A stretch of DNA of 7,333 bases from the NCBI GenBank assembly GCA_023387935.1, contig JAEWHG010000081.1, positions 1 to 7,333 on the forward strand, written 5' to 3'. The stretch's first letter is position 1; every line of letters starts with the position of its first letter. Under the pieces are notes generated by a model. It did not search any database. It saw only the letters and a program-made list of their open reading frames with translations, and was not told where the DNA came from. This DNA comes from Bacillota bacterium (GTDB taxonomy: Bacteria; Bacillota; Clostridia; Peptostreptococcales; Natronincolaceae). The position numbers and the translations under genes were made by a program. Below are positions 6,901 through 7,333 of this stretch, piece by piece.

Positions 6901-7117
6901 TTATAAAATCAGTTTTATTAAACGTTGATTCTTTTAAGTTAGAGTTAATATATTTATTTTCTTGCATAAACCTTATAGCGATCAAACGAATAAACCACAT
7001 ATATGAAATTTCTTCCACTAAGAAATTAGTTCCGCTTTCTTTGATTTTAATACCTACACCATAGATTAGCTGTTTTCTTAAGTTTAAGGCAAAATTTTTA
7101 ACTAAGGTCATATCCAT
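3992..7117 (-). CDS. pglX: Adenine-specific DNA methyltransferase, BREX-1 PglX-like (short form)
   Basis: This is a predicted SAM-dependent N6-adenine DNA methyltransferase. Its closest remembered relatives are PglX proteins, which methylate host DNA in BREX type 1 phage defence. Motif I is LDPAMGSG (residues 239-246), an acidic LYGLDIDD follows (279-286), and the catalytic motif IV is NPPY (425-428). PglX-type landmarks occur in order: ATQIFTPKWIVKYMVENS (171-188), KFAFWL (572-577), NKGGGQRKWYGN (639-650), FSPEGFIFD (703-711), DWDSFETSWDF (785-795), SYAVGCIFGRYSLD (874-887) and QNRPIYY (999-1005). No PD-(D/E)xK nuclease is apparent at the N-terminus, arguing against a type IIG restriction enzyme. 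At 1041 aa it is shorter than typical BREX PglX (about 1150-1250): the N-terminal region is compact, and it stops some 40 residues after RPIYY, where relatives continue with a helical tail. The ATG at 7117 follows AAGGAG (7129-7124) by 6 nt. No other BREX gene is in the window, so it may be an orphan or a distinct system. The specificity cannot be read from the sequence. Confidence 0.9.
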   Translation of the reverse strand: MDMTLVKNFALNLRKQLIYGVGIKIKESGTNFLVEEISYMWFIRLIAIRFMQENKYINSNLKESTFNKTDFISLCNYLSEIMPTVFDKIDDKKYILLPDNMFGEESIVAYLVEGIEEVYWKIDLCEEESEIEDHGIEIIGWLYQYYFSEKKEEIFLELKKEKLTKDNIPTATQIFTPKWIVKYMVENSLGKLWFESSSNAKLLSKWNYFVKDVSEDTEEKKELKTLRSKILNPEEIKVLDPAMGSGHILAYAFDVLHDIYLSLNYEEEQIPFLILEKNLYGLDIDDRVSKLAIFTILMKARSKNPNILDCNPKLNLISIKESNGIAIEKLENLVDANKNILNNKDIKDDVQYLIDIFYNAKDYGALLNIKSIDFDRLEEVVKEIRKIPLEDATDVTDREVIFQKVDFLIKQGRIMSQKYDVVIANPPYSGLRRFNSTLKKFVEENYRDYKYDLFSVFMIRNMDFTRENGIAGFMTPNVWQFISSYEKLRKHIIDNYQLLSLIQLGEDGFKDASVSISTFVIRKCNCNIKSTFIKLNNKETNQPKMIENNISRDNNNKYYIDQNIFNHIPGSKFAFWLGYNTIKTFKKGKNLGDIGKPRQGMATSDNNRFLRCWYEVNIEDICFFNKDSNIGDYKWVPYNKGGGQRKWYGNNTFVINWDNNGYEVKEYAKSLYGNYSRTIKNENLYFKKGITYTFIGKDMAPRFSPEGFIFDVAGSMIFINEDNLYYILGLMASKLSKHYLEFLNPSLNIQVGDIKNIPILETSNRKLIDQINNLVIENICISKNDWDSFETSWDFKKHPMVNSRFKASTIKESYNQWDEYASNQFNRLKLNEEMLNSIFIDIYGINEELTPEMEDDEITIRKAKEEREIKSLISYAVGCIFGRYSLDIDGLIHAGGDFKEKFNFDNGKWYVNTKNGWLISSMEIVASNRISVTDTAYDDENIVNRFADFVEKVFGRETLEYNLDYIANIIDKKSKDTSREIIKRYFLKDFLRDHLQIYQNRPIYYGVDGNEIGSKFLSYIHRQEEINVDKIKDINLNNEIK
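4429..4435 (-). repeat. G7 homopolymer inside the methyltransferase gene
   Basis: Seven consecutive G on the coding strand span codons 895-897 (Gly-Gly-Asp) in a gene otherwise very poor in G and C. A one-base slip would shift the frame before the last 145 residues. A second tract of six G lies at 5198-5193 (codons 640-642). Seven bases is at the low end for efficient phase variation, so this is a candidate only. Confidence 0.45.
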
Positions 7118-7152
7118 TATATTCTCCTTATGAACTAGTCTAAATATATTTT

Positions 7153-7180
7153 AGTATACATTTCTACAATCTTCTTTCAA
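7153..7180 (-). promoter_or_regulatory. Putative sigma-A promoter of the methyltransferase gene
   Basis: On the minus strand TTGAAA (7180-7175, 5 of 6) and TATACT (7158-7153, 5 of 6) are separated by 16 bp. Transcription would begin near 7146, leaving a leader of about 29 nt that contains AAGGAG. A short imperfect palindrome, CTAAA...TTTAG (7140-7154), lies over the start site and could be an operator, though it is made mostly of A and T. Confidence 0.7.
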
Positions 7181-7236
7181 ATCCTTTTATAACATCAATT
7201 ATTATCATTCTAAAATTATATTTTTCAGTGATTAAA

Positions 7237-7266
7237 TTGCTTAATGCGTTATTATTATGCTAAAAT
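7237..7266 (+). promoter_or_regulatory. Putative promoter of the gene starting at 7306
   Basis: TAAAAT (7261-7266, 5 of 6) is preceded by TG at 7258-7259, forming an extended -10. TTGCTT (7237-7242, 3 of 6 including TTG) lies 18 bp upstream. The predicted start near 7273 leaves a leader of about 33 nt. It is back-to-back with the methyltransferase promoter and does not overlap it. Confidence 0.5.
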
Positions 7267-7305
7267 TGTTTTAACTATTACGCTACCCTAGGAGGTTATA
7301 ATCTA

Positions 7306-7333
7306 ATGGCAATATATACAATAGGAGTAAGTC
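7306..7333 (+). CDS. Start of an unidentified gene (nine codons; DUF488-like N-terminus suspected)
   Basis: An ATG at 7306 follows a full AGGAGG (7290-7295) by 10 nt and opens MAIYTIGVS before the window ends. The ribosome binding site and an upstream promoter make a real gene likely. Proteins of the DUF488 family commonly begin with a strand of the form M-x-I-Y/F-TIG-x-S/T, so this is the best guess, but nine residues cannot establish a family. It is divergent from the methyltransferase gene and could belong to the same accessory module. Confidence 0.6.

Noticed and set aside
7297..7302. TATAAT just before the ATG at 7306
   Set aside because: It lies between the ribosome binding site and the start codon, so a transcript from it would lack the leader of this gene.
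1..7333. CRISPR arrays, tRNA or rRNA genes, insertion sequences and phage attachment sites
   Set aside because: No spaced direct repeats, tRNA-like cloverleaf, rRNA segment, transposase frame or terminal inverted repeats with target duplications were seen.

Overview
The window looks like chromosomal DNA from a low-GC Gram-positive bacterium, most likely a clostridial member of the Bacillota. The reasons are the AT-rich sequence, strong AGGAGG-type ribosome binding sites before nearly every gene, lipobox lipoproteins, sigma-A-like promoters and short spacers between compact genes. The genus cannot be determined from this stretch.

Left part (1-1981, minus strand): the promoter-proximal end of a peptide/nickel-type ABC importer operon. 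A family 5 solute-binding lipoprotein (OppA/DppA class) comes first, followed by the N-terminus of the first permease (DppB/OppB class), which runs off the window edge. A perfect 15-bp inverted repeat sits between them and probably lowers permease output relative to the binding protein. A 350-bp AT-rich intergenic region follows. It carries the promoter of the next gene and no clear promoter for the transporter.

Middle part (2332-3977): three small, separately transcribed genes. They are a NUDIX hydrolase of the CoA-pyrophosphatase (NudL/UPF0035) type (+), an uncharacterised 167-aa lipoprotein (-), and an uncharacterised 90-aa protein (+). The first two converge on a bidirectional terminator that overlaps the lipoprotein's last codons and stop. 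The last two diverge from putative promoters that cross each other, so that each lies in the other's transcribed strand.

Right part (3992-7333): a 1041-aa adenine-specific DNA methyltransferase that closely resembles PglX of BREX type 1 phage defence. It has its own strong promoter and no BREX gene beside it within the window. It is shorter than usual BREX PglX at both ends and carries G6 and G7 tracts that stand out in an AT-rich gene and could be slippage sites. Divergent from it, nine codons of another gene (MAIYTIGVS) are visible; the start is reminiscent of DUF488 proteins, but the gene is cut by the window edge.

The transporter half is housekeeping-like. The methyltransferase and its divergent neighbour are the accessory, defence-flavoured part, and the three small genes between them have no evident functional link to either side.
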